DNA from: JBDRZD01 sp964623395
Lineage (GTDB): Bacteria; Hydrothermota; Hydrothermia; Hydrothermales; Hydrothermaceae
DNA: 6,253 nt
Assembly (NCBI GenBank): GCA_964623395.1
Contig: CAZUSI010000074.1
Span: forward strand, 1-6,253
Direction of reading: 5' to 3'
The notes beneath the pieces were generated by a model that did not search any database, was not told the DNA's origin, and worked only from the letters and a program-made list of their open reading frames with translations. A program made the position numbers and the translations under genes. Numbering within the stretch: the first letter of the stretch is position 1; each line of letters begins with the position of its first letter. Positions 1 to 5,637 of this stretch are shown here, piece after piece.

Positions 1-27
1 TTTTTTGTTGTTGAGATTAAAAGATAA

Positions 28-837
28 TTAATGTTTTTTTCTAAATTTTATATAATCCTTTATTATTTTTTCATGGTCAAAAACAATTTTTTCATAAGGA
101 ATTTTATTTAATTCAAATAAAAGAGCATTTTTTGCATCAGAAGAAGGTTTTAAATTCCCTTTTCCTTTTAAAATGAATACAAGTGAAACAGTATGTATTC
201 TTGGGTCTCTATCTGGATTTCCATAAAAATTAAAGAATTTTTTTATTTCTGCATCTATTCCTATTTCTTCTTTTATTTCCCTTAAAACTGCATCTTCTGG
301 TCTTTCACCATAATTTACAAATCCACCAGGAAGTGCAAAACCATAAGGGGGATTTTTTCTTTCAATTAAAACAATACCCTTAAATTTTTTATCTTCATAA
401 ATTTCAACAATTCCATCAACTGTTAAAAATGGTGTTTTAATTTTTTCCTCTATGATTATTCTTGAAATTAAATAATCAATCTTTTCTTCAATTTCATCCC
501 TTATTTTTCTAAAAAATTCAATGTCCCTTCCAGCAGGGTCTTCTATATCCCAATAAATCATATTTTTTCCAAAATTTACCCCTTCAACCATATTTATTAT
601 ATAATCAAATTCTCTTAAATCAAATTCTTCAATCCCCTTTGTTCTATTGTTTGAAATATCAATACCCTTTTCCTTCATAACTTCAATTGCTAATGGATGA
701 ACAAAAGGAATTTTTGAAATTCCTGCACTTTCAACCTTTAAATTTAAATTTTTTTGTTTTATTTTTTCTTTCATGAATCCTTCTGCCATTTGACTCCTTG
801 CAGAATTTGCAAAACATATAAATATTACCTTTTTCAT
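28..837 (-). CDS. Fusion of ArsC/low-molecular-weight phosphatase-like domain and ADP-ribose-pyrophosphatase-like Nudix domain
   Basis: Two domains in one 269-residue chain. Residues 1 to about 126 are an ArsC/low-molecular-weight phosphatase fold: the phosphate loop is CFANSARS (Cys8, Arg14), followed by QMAEGF, with the acid loop EDPAGRD (Asp100) near the end. Cys8 is the domain's only cysteine. Thioredoxin-coupled ArsC enzymes need two more, so arsenate reduction by that route is unlikely and a phosphatase role is more probable. Residues about 133-269 are a Nudix hydrolase with a perfect Nudix box (Gly172 to Ile194, GX5EX7REUXEEXGU). ALPGGFV precedes the box and DPRIHT (211-216) follows it, resembling ADP-ribose pyrophosphatases, which cleave ADP-ribose to AMP and ribose 5-phosphate. 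Both domains look complete and there is almost no linker. The ATG overlaps the nth stop as ATGA without a Shine-Dalgarno. Substrates of the fused protein are unknown. Confidence 0.88.
   Translation of the reverse strand: MKKVIFICFANSARSQMAEGFMKEKIKQKNLNLKVESAGISKIPFVHPLAIEVMKEKGIDISNNRTKGIEEFDLREFDYIINMVEGVNFGKNMIYWDIEDPAGRDIEFFRKIRDEIEEKIDYLISRIIIEEKIKTPFLTVDGIVEIYEDKKFKGIVLIERKNPPYGFALPGGFVNYGERPEDAVLREIKEEIGIDAEIKKFFNFYGNPDRDPRIHTVSLVFILKGKGNLKPSSDAKNALLFELNKIPYEKIVFDHEKIIKDYIKFRKKH
439..451 (-). promoter_or_regulatory. Ribosome-site-like sequence at the fusion junction, followed by ATT
   Basis: At the boundary between the two domains the minus strand reads AGAGGA (451-446), four A residues, then ATT AAA ACA CCA, encoding Ile133-Lys-Thr-Pro. 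This has the same layout as the rpsE start (AAGGAG, four A residues, ATG), except that the initiator position is ATT. It falls exactly where a stand-alone Nudix protein would be expected to begin. It may be a relic of a formerly separate gene, a rare non-ATG internal start, or chance from Glu-Glu-Lys codons, which mimic Shine-Dalgarno sites. Confidence 0.3.
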
Positions 838-1487
838 ATTATTTTATCACAATATTTTTCAATTGGACATATATTACATTTTGGGTTTCTTGGAAGACAT
901 ATTTTTTGTCCAAGTGCAACAAATAGATAATTGATTTTTCTTTTTAAATTTAAGGGAACAATTTCTTCAAGTTTTTCCTCTATTTCCTTTATATTTTTAC
1001 TTTTTACAATTCCAATCCTCTTTGAAATTCTTGAAACATGAGTATCTACAGCAATGAAATTTTTATTAAAGGCATAAGATAAAAAAACTTTTGCAACTTT
1101 CCTTCCAACACCAGGCAATTTTAAAAGTTCCTTTAAATTGTTGGGAATTTTACCTTTATATTTTTTTAAAATTATTTCTGAAATTTTCTTAATATTTTTT
1201 GCCTTAATTTTATAAAATCCAACAGGATAAATAATTTTTTCAATTTCCTTTAATTTCATATTTAAAACATCTTCCGGTTTTTTTATTTTAAGAATAAATT
1301 TTTCCATAACTTTTTTTGTTATTTCATCCTTTGTTCTTGTTGAAATTAGAGAGCTTATTAAAATATGGAACTTATTTTTTAAATTTATTTTTTTCAATTC
1401 TTTTATAGGAACATCCCATTTTTCATATTCCTTTTCAAGAATTTCAGCTATTTCTTTAATTTTAAAGGATAAATTTGATTTCTCCAA
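834..1487 (-). CDS. nth: Endonuclease III-type DNA glycosylase/AP lyase with 4Fe-4S cluster
   Basis: Base-excision repair enzyme that removes oxidised pyrimidines and cleaves at abasic sites. The helix-hairpin-helix LPGVGRKVAKV is at 124-134; Lys130 corresponds to the catalytic Lys120 of E. coli. VDTHV (147-151) supplies Asp148, matching Asp138. The C-terminal cysteines at 197, 204, 207 and 213 have exactly the C-x6-C-x2-C-x5-C spacing of the iron-sulfur cluster. Length 217 is normal. Around the intercalating Gln41 of E. coli (SAQATD) this protein reads STRTKDE (49-55), closer to the archaeal/thermophile style, so lesion preference may differ. The chosen start is TTG at 1487, inside the protease gene (26-base overlap), with only a weak GGGA upstream. 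No ATG or GTG occurs early in this frame, so TTG is most likely, though not certain. The TGA overlaps the next ATG as ATGA. Confidence 0.93.
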   Translation of the reverse strand: MEKSNLSFKIKEIAEILEKEYEKWDVPIKELKKINLKNKFHILISSLISTRTKDEITKKVMEKFILKIKKPEDVLNMKLKEIEKIIYPVGFYKIKAKNIKKISEIILKKYKGKIPNNLKELLKLPGVGRKVAKVFLSYAFNKNFIAVDTHVSRISKRIGIVKSKNIKEIEEKLEEIVPLNLKRKINYLFVALGQKICLPRNPKCNICPIEKYCDKII

Positions 1488-2100
1488 GGATAAATCCCAT
1501 TATTATTTTTGATGGTAAAAAAACAATTGGATAGAATATGTTTAAACCAGGTATTGTATAGGAAATAAAAATTATTAAAAGAAGGATAAAGGGTGAAAAT
1601 CTTTCAATCTCTTTATACTTTAAATATTTTTCATAAGGTAAAATTGCTTCAAGGATATGGGAACCATCAAGTGGATATAAGGGGATTAAATTAAAGAAAG
1701 CAAAAAAGAAATTTAAAAATGCAGTAAATATTAAAATATAAAGCAAAATTTGTGTTATTTCATTTCTTATAAAAAAAGGAGATAAAATTCTTGAAATTAT
1801 TCCAAAAATAATACCTGAAATTATGTTTGATAAAGGACCTGAAATTGCAACAATTCCCATATCCCTTTTTGGATTTTTAAAATAATAGGGATTAACAGGG
1901 ACAGGTTTTGCCCATCCTATGTGTGCAATTAAAAGGGCAATAAATCCAAAAACATCTATATGCTTTAATGGATTTAAAGATAATCTTCCTGAATATTTTG
2001 CAGTTGGATCTCCAAGTTTTAATGCAGTAAAACCATGAAAAAATTCATGAATTGTCATTGCATAAAGAACTCCTGGAAGCCATAAAAAAAATTCTCTCAT
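1462..2100 (-). CDS. Site-2-protease-like M50 family membrane metalloprotease
   Basis: A 212-residue polytopic membrane protein with zinc-protease motifs of the M50 family. HEFFH at 18-22 is the HExxH motif in the first membrane segment (His18, His22 ligands, Glu19 catalytic). A later segment carries NLIPLYPLDG (137-146), which supplies Asp145 as third zinc ligand. GWAKPVPVNP (62-71) and an SGPLSN segment (88-92) are typical of the short M50 subgroup. About five to six hydrophobic segments are visible. There is no PDZ domain as in RseP/RasP and no C-terminal CBS pair, so this is a minimal form whose substrate cannot be inferred; intramembrane cleavage of a regulator is the family expectation. 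It starts in TAATG with the infA stop, with AGGA four bases upstream, and overlaps nth by 26 bases at its end. Its placement directly behind infA is unusual. Confidence 0.92.
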   Translation of the reverse strand: MREFFLWLPGVLYAMTIHEFFHGFTALKLGDPTAKYSGRLSLNPLKHIDVFGFIALLIAHIGWAKPVPVNPYYFKNPKRDMGIVAISGPLSNIISGIIFGIISRILSPFFIRNEITQILLYILIFTAFLNFFFAFFNLIPLYPLDGSHILEAILPYEKYLKYKEIERFSPFILLLIIFISYTIPGLNIFYPIVFLPSKIIMGFILGEIKFIL

Positions 2101-2315
2101 TATTTCCTATAAATTATTCTTCCCCTTGTAAGGTCATATGGTGAAAGTTCCATAACTACTCTATCTCCAACCTCTATTCTAATAAAATTTAATCTTAATT
2201 TTCCAGATAAATGTGCAAGAACAATTGGTCCTTTATCAAGTTTAACTCTAAACATTGTATTTGGTAATTTTTCAACAACTGTTCCTTCAAGTCTTATTAC
2301 ATCTTTCTTTTGCAT
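2100..2315 (-). CDS. infA: Translation initiation factor IF-1
   Basis: IF-1 binds the 30S A site and assists IF-2 and IF-3 in selecting the initiator tRNA. The 71-residue product matches the family almost end to end: an S1/OB fold with EGTVVEKLPNTMFRVKL (10-26), AHLSGKLRLNFIRI (34-47), GDRVVMELSPYDLTRGRI (50-67) and a basic end. It follows map by one base and has only a weak GGA-type ribosome site, so it may be coupled to map. Its TAA overlaps the next ATG as TAATG. In many bacteria rpmJ, rpsM, rpsK, rpsD and rpoA follow infA; none does here. Confidence 0.98.
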   Translation of the reverse strand: MQKKDVIRLEGTVVEKLPNTMFRVKLDKGPIVLAHLSGKLRLNFIRIEVGDRVVMELSPYDLTRGRIIYRK

Positions 2316-2316
2316 A

Positions 2317-3060
2317 TTAAATTTCCGTTAAAATTATTGGCTCTTCATCAATTAAAACAGTGTGTTCAAAATGGGCAGAAGGTGAATTATCCAAAGTAAT
2401 TACCGTCCATCCATCATTTGAAATTTTTACTTTCCCAGAACCCATACTAACCATTGGTTCTATTGCAATTACCATCCCTTTTTTAAGAGGAATTCCTTTT
2501 CCTTTCTTTCCAAAATTTGGAATCATAGGTTCTTCATGTAATAAAACACCAACACCATGCCCTGAAAGTTCCTTTATAACTGAAAAACCATTTGATTCAA
2601 CATGTGATTGTATTGCATAGGATATATCACCAACCCTTTTATTTGCTTTTGCCTCTTTAATACCCTTATAGAGTGCTTCCTCTGTAACTTTTATAAGTCT
2701 TTCCTTATCCTTTGCAAGAACACCAACTCCATAAGTTTTTGCTCCATCTCCATAATATCCATTTTTAACAACCCCTATATCTATTGAAACAATTTCACCT
2801 TCACAAAGTTTTCTTCCATTTGGTATTCCATGAACAACCTCTTCATCAATTGATATGCATGATGCTGCTGGATATCCTTTATATCCTAAGAATGCCGGTT
2901 CCCCTTTATATTTTCTTATAGATTCCTCTAAAATTTTGTTCAATTCAAATTTTGTTACACCAGGTTTTATGTATTTCTCTATATTTAAAAGGGCATCAGC
3001 AACAATTTTGCAGGCTTCCCTTATCTTTTCAATCTCATTTTTTTTCTTTATTATTATCAT
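2317..3060 (-). CDS. map: Methionine aminopeptidase, type I
   Basis: This enzyme removes the initiator methionine from nascent proteins at the ribosome, which fits its place beside infA. The 247-residue product lacks the extra insertion of type II enzymes and the N-terminal zinc-finger extension of long type I forms. All catalytic residues are present: His77 (VVHGIP), metal ligands Asp94 (SIDIGV), Asp105 (YYGDGA), His168 (SGHGVG), Glu201 (AIEPM) and Glu232 (HFEHTVLI), plus His175 (LLHEEP). The start overlaps the adk stop as ATGA with no clear Shine-Dalgarno, indicating translational coupling. Its TAA is one base from the infA ATG. Identification is certain. Confidence 0.98.
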   Translation of the reverse strand: MIIIKKKNEIEKIREACKIVADALLNIEKYIKPGVTKFELNKILEESIRKYKGEPAFLGYKGYPAASCISIDEEVVHGIPNGRKLCEGEIVSIDIGVVKNGYYGDGAKTYGVGVLAKDKERLIKVTEEALYKGIKEAKANKRVGDISYAIQSHVESNGFSVIKELSGHGVGVLLHEEPMIPNFGKKGKGIPLKKGMVIAIEPMVSMGSGKVKISNDGWTVITLDNSPSAHFEHTVLIDEEPIILTEI

Positions 3061-3695
3061 AGATGTTTTTTTATTCTCTCAAAAACATCTTCAGGATTTC
3101 CTTCCCCATCTATTTCTAAAATTTTATCCTTATAATAATTCAAAAGTTCTTTTGTCTCTTCATTATAAACTTTTAATCTTTTTATTATTACTTCTTCCTT
3201 ATCATCATCCCTTTGAATAAGTTTTACATTGCATATATCACAAACTTCATCATTTTTTGGTTTCTTTGTTATTAAATTGTATATGCTTTGGCATTTAGGA
3301 CAAATTCTTCTTGAAGAAAGTCTTTTAATTATTTCCTCATCCTTTACTTTTAAATAAAATACATTATCAATTTTTAAAGATTTATTTTTTAAAATTTCAT
3401 CAAGCCCTTTTGCTTGATTAATCGTCCTTGGAAATCCATCCAAAATTACCCCTTTTTTCTTTTTTAAATTTTTCTTAATTATTTTTAACATTAAATCATC
3501 AGGGACAAGTTTTCCTTTTTCCATATATTTTTTAGCCATATTTCCAAGTTTTGTCTTTTTTTTAACTTCTTCTCTTAATATATCTCCTGTAGATATAAAA
3601 GAATAATTTAAAAATTCTGAAATCTTTTTTGCCTGTGTTCCCTTACCACTTCCAGGAGGCCCTATAAATATAAATACCTCACCTTCTTCTGCCAT
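3057..3695 (-). CDS. adk: Adenylate kinase, zinc-binding LID type
   Basis: This cytoplasmic enzyme interconverts ATP + AMP and two ADP, and is a standard neighbour of secY and map in bacterial spc operons. The P-loop GPPGSGKGT is at 12-20 (Lys18), the AMP-binding TGD at 36-38, and DGFPRT at 86-91 (Arg90 for AMP). The long LID form carries CPKC (132-135) and CDIC (152-155), a four-cysteine set known to bind structural zinc in Gram-positive and thermophilic kinases. It is followed by QRDDDKEEVIIKRL, with the conserved LID Asp/Arg residues. Length (212) is normal. The ATG at 3695 lies 17 bases inside the end of secY, with a moderate AAGGG-type ribosome site upstream. The TGA overlaps the map ATG as ATGA. 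Confidence 0.97.
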   Translation of the reverse strand: MAEEGEVFIFIGPPGSGKGTQAKKISEFLNYSFISTGDILREEVKKKTKLGNMAKKYMEKGKLVPDDLMLKIIKKNLKKKKGVILDGFPRTINQAKGLDEILKNKSLKIDNVFYLKVKDEEIIKRLSSRRICPKCQSIYNLITKKPKNDEVCDICNVKLIQRDDDKEEVIIKRLKVYNEETKELLNYYKDKILEIDGEGNPEDVFERIKKHL

Positions 3696-5001
3696 AAATT
3701 CTTCCCTTCTTTAAAAGTCCTTCATATTGTCTCATTATAAGAAAAGATTCTATTTGTTGAAGTGTATCAAGTGCAACTCCAACTATTATTAAAAGACGCG
3801 TTCCTCCAAAATAAAAGGGAACATGGGCCCATTTAATTAAATAAAAGGGAAATATTGCAACAAATGCAAGATATAAACTTCCCGGAAATGTTATTCTTTT
3901 CAAAATTTTATCAATATATTCTGATGTTTTATCTCCCGGTCTTATACCAGGAATAAATCCACCATATCTTTGTAAATTTTCTGCAAGGTCCTTTGGATTT
4001 AAAACTATTGCTGTATAATAAAAGGTAAAAAAGATTATTAATAATGCATAAGGTATGTCATAAAAAATATGACCTGGAACAAACCATTGATTGAAATTTT
4101 CTGCAAATTTTAATTTTGGAACAAATGAGGCAACTGTATTTGGAAATATCATTATACTTTGAGCGAATATTATCGGTATAACACCTGCTGTTATAACTCT
4201 TAAAGGAATATGAGCTACCTGCCCACCATAAATTCTTCTTCCAATTATTCTTCTTGCATATTGAACAGGTATTTTTCTTGCTGCAATTGTCATAAATACA
4301 ACTGATGCAGTTATGAAAAACATAACAGCAAGAACAAGGATTGCCATTGGAATTGATAAAGCACCTGTTCTTATAAGTTCTATTGTGCTTGCAATTTCTT
4401 GTGGAACTGTATCAAGAGTTCCAACAAATATTAAAAGTGAAGGACCATTTCCTATCCCCCTTTCTGTTATTTGTTCTCCAAGCCACATTGCAAATATTGC
4501 TCCTGCTGTTAATGTTAAAATTGTTGTAATCATAAAACCAAGACCTGGATTTGGAACAATTGGTAAACCTGATGGAGATGTAAATCTTGTTAAAAGTGTT
4601 GAAACACCAAAAGATTGAATTGCAGCAACAAGAACAGTTGCATACCTTGTGTATTGAGTTATTTTTCTTCTTCCTGCTTCTCCTTCCTTTTGAAGTTTTT
4701 CAAGATATGGAATAACTGTTACAAGTAATTGGAAAATAATTGATGCAGAAATATATGGCATTATTCCAATTCCAAGAACAGAGGCACGAGAGAGTGCACC
4801 ACCTACAAAAAGGTCATATAGTCCAAGAAAACTTCCCCTTAATTGTCTTGTAAAAAGTTCCCCAAGTGCTTTACCATCTATTCCAGGAATTGGAATATGA
4901 GTTCCAATTCTATATATAACAATTATTCCAATTGTAAATAATATTCTATTTCTTAAATCTTTTATCCTGAATATATTTCCAATTCTTTCTACTGCACTCA
5001 T
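3679..5001 (-). CDS. secY: Preprotein translocase channel subunit SecY
   Basis: SecY forms the inner-membrane channel through which SecA and the ribosome drive protein export and membrane insertion. The 440-residue product is of typical length and fits ten membrane helices. After a cytoplasmic N-terminus with the family hallmark GTHIPIPGID (33-42) comes the plug/TM2 region LFVGGALSRASVLGIGIMP (64-82). Others are WLGEQITERGIGNGPSLLIF (173-192), FAQSIMIFP (279-287) and the cytoplasmic loop with RPGDKTSEYID (354-364). Arg354 corresponds to the conserved arginine (E. coli R357) needed for SecA-driven transport. The C-terminal tail is basic (KKGRIYGRRR). The ATG overlaps the rplO stop as ATGA and has no clear Shine-Dalgarno, so translation is probably coupled to rplO. 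The 3' end overlaps adk by 17 bases. No second SecY or SecE is visible. Confidence 0.98.
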   Translation of the reverse strand: MSAVERIGNIFRIKDLRNRILFTIGIIVIYRIGTHIPIPGIDGKALGELFTRQLRGSFLGLYDLFVGGALSRASVLGIGIMPYISASIIFQLLVTVIPYLEKLQKEGEAGRRKITQYTRYATVLVAAIQSFGVSTLLTRFTSPSGLPIVPNPGLGFMITTILTLTAGAIFAMWLGEQITERGIGNGPSLLIFVGTLDTVPQEIASTIELIRTGALSIPMAILVLAVMFFITASVVFMTIAARKIPVQYARRIIGRRIYGGQVAHIPLRVITAGVIPIIFAQSIMIFPNTVASFVPKLKFAENFNQWFVPGHIFYDIPYALLIIFFTFYYTAIVLNPKDLAENLQRYGGFIPGIRPGDKTSEYIDKILKRITFPGSLYLAFVAIFPFYLIKWAHVPFYFGGTRLLIIVGVALDTLQQIESFLIMRQYEGLLKKGRIYGRRR

Positions 5002-5450
5002 TTTTCGCTAATTATTTCTACTTTTCCACCAGCTTTTTCAATTTTTTCTTTTGCAGAGGATGAAATTGCATGAACCTTTAAAATTAAAGGTTTTTTTATT
5101 TCTCCTTTACCCAAAACCTTAATTGGCAAATCTTTTTTAACTATTTTTCTTTCTCTTAAAACAAGAGGTGTTACTTCCTCATTCTCTTTAAATTTATTTT
5201 CAAGAACTTCAAGATTAACAATTGCATATTCCTTTTTAAAGGGATTTTTAAATCCCCTTTTTGGAACTCTTCTATATAAAGGAGTTTGTCCACCTTCAAA
5301 CCATGGACCCTTTTCCTTTCCACTTCTTGCTCCTGCTCCTTTTGTTCCTCTTCCAGATGTTTTTCCATGTCCAGAACCTATTCCTCTTCCTACCCTTTTC
5401 TTCCTTTTTTTTGCTCCAGGATTTGGTCTTAAATTAGATAGTGTCAACAT
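4998..5450 (-). CDS. rplO: 50S ribosomal protein L15
   Basis: L15 binds 23S rRNA and is needed for late large-subunit assembly. From the ATG at 5450 the product has 150 residues, normal for the family. It begins MLTLSNLRPNPGAKKRKKRV, followed by the glycine-rich rRNA-binding extension (GRGIGSGHGKTSGRGTKG) and the diagnostic FEGGQTPLYRRVPKRGFKN segment. The C-terminal half is the globular domain with the AGGKVEII strand near the end. A start at 5483 is possible in frame but would run 50 bases into rpmD and add an N-terminus unlike L15; the GGAGG before 5450 settles the choice. The start overlaps rpmD by 17 bases and the stop overlaps secY by four (ATGA). Confidence 0.97.
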   Translation of the reverse strand: MLTLSNLRPNPGAKKRKKRVGRGIGSGHGKTSGRGTKGAGARSGKEKGPWFEGGQTPLYRRVPKRGFKNPFKKEYAIVNLEVLENKFKENEEVTPLVLRERKIVKKDLPIKVLGKGEIKKPLILKVHAISSSAKEKIEKAGGKVEIISEK

Positions 5451-5637
5451 ATTCAACCTCCACAAGATGCTTAACCCTTTCAATCATTCCCCTTATAGAA
5501 GGATTATTTTTATGAACAACAATTTGTCCTATTTTTTTAAGCCCAAGGGCATCAAGTGTTCTTTTAGCCCTCCAATTCGCTCCGATTCTGCTTCTCACTT
5601 GTTTTATCCTGATAAACTTCTTTTCTCTCTCCTTCAT
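5434..5637 (-). CDS. rpmD: 50S ribosomal protein L30
   Basis: L30 is a small non-universal bacterial large-subunit protein bound to 23S rRNA. At 67 residues it is slightly longer than the usual 58-60. The family pattern is complete: IRIKQVRSRIG (9-19), then a helix with LDALGLKKIG and the NNPSIRGMIERVKHLVEVE stretch near the C-terminus. The ATG at 5637 has a near-perfect AAGGAGG seven bases upstream. Alignment with E. coli L30 puts this start about four residues before the family's usual first residue, so a later start is not needed. The first 74 bases overlap the end of rpsE and the last 17 overlap rplO. In the rpsE overlap 13 of 24 codons end in G or C, against 10 of 43 in the rest, as expected if a second frame is constrained there. 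Confidence 0.97.
   Translation of the reverse strand: MKEREKKFIRIKQVRSRIGANWRAKRTLDALGLKKIGQIVVHKNNPSIRGMIERVKHLVEVEYVDTI
5457..5461 (-). promoter_or_regulatory. Ribosome binding site deciding the rplO start
   Basis: GGAGG on the minus strand lies six bases upstream of the ATG at 5450 and within the last codons of rpmD. It selects this ATG over an in-frame ATG at 5483, which would add eleven residues not found in L15 proteins. Confidence 0.85.

Noticed and set aside
1..27. Possible transcription terminator after the last gene
   Set aside because: No stem-loop is visible, and the T run at 1-6 is on the plus strand, which would be A residues in the minus-strand transcript.
420..470. Frameshift or sequencing error creating the phosphatase-Nudix fusion
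   Set aside because: The frame is continuous through the junction with sensible residues on both sides and no recoding signal. A missing stop by substitution cannot be excluded, so this remains only as a check.
2090..2110. Search for rpmJ (L36) between infA and the protease gene
   Set aside because: The infA stop and the next ATG share a base (TAATG), leaving no room, and no L36-like cysteine/histidine motif occurs nearby.
2360..3220. Plus-strand open frames opposite map and adk
   Set aside because: They are antisense to conserved genes, have no ribosome sites or recognisable motifs, and their composition mirrors the opposite strand.
4313..4618. Plus-strand open frame opposite secY
   Set aside because: Antisense to the conserved SecY coding region with no independent support.
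5171..5368. Minus-strand 65-residue open frame inside rplO
   Set aside because: It lies wholly within the well-supported L15 gene in another frame, has repetitive Glu/Lys/Gln composition and no family match.
5451..5483. Longer L15 start at 5483
   Set aside because: It would add eleven residues absent from L15 proteins and overlap rpmD by 50 bases; the ATG at 5450 has GGAGG six bases upstream and fits the family N-terminus.
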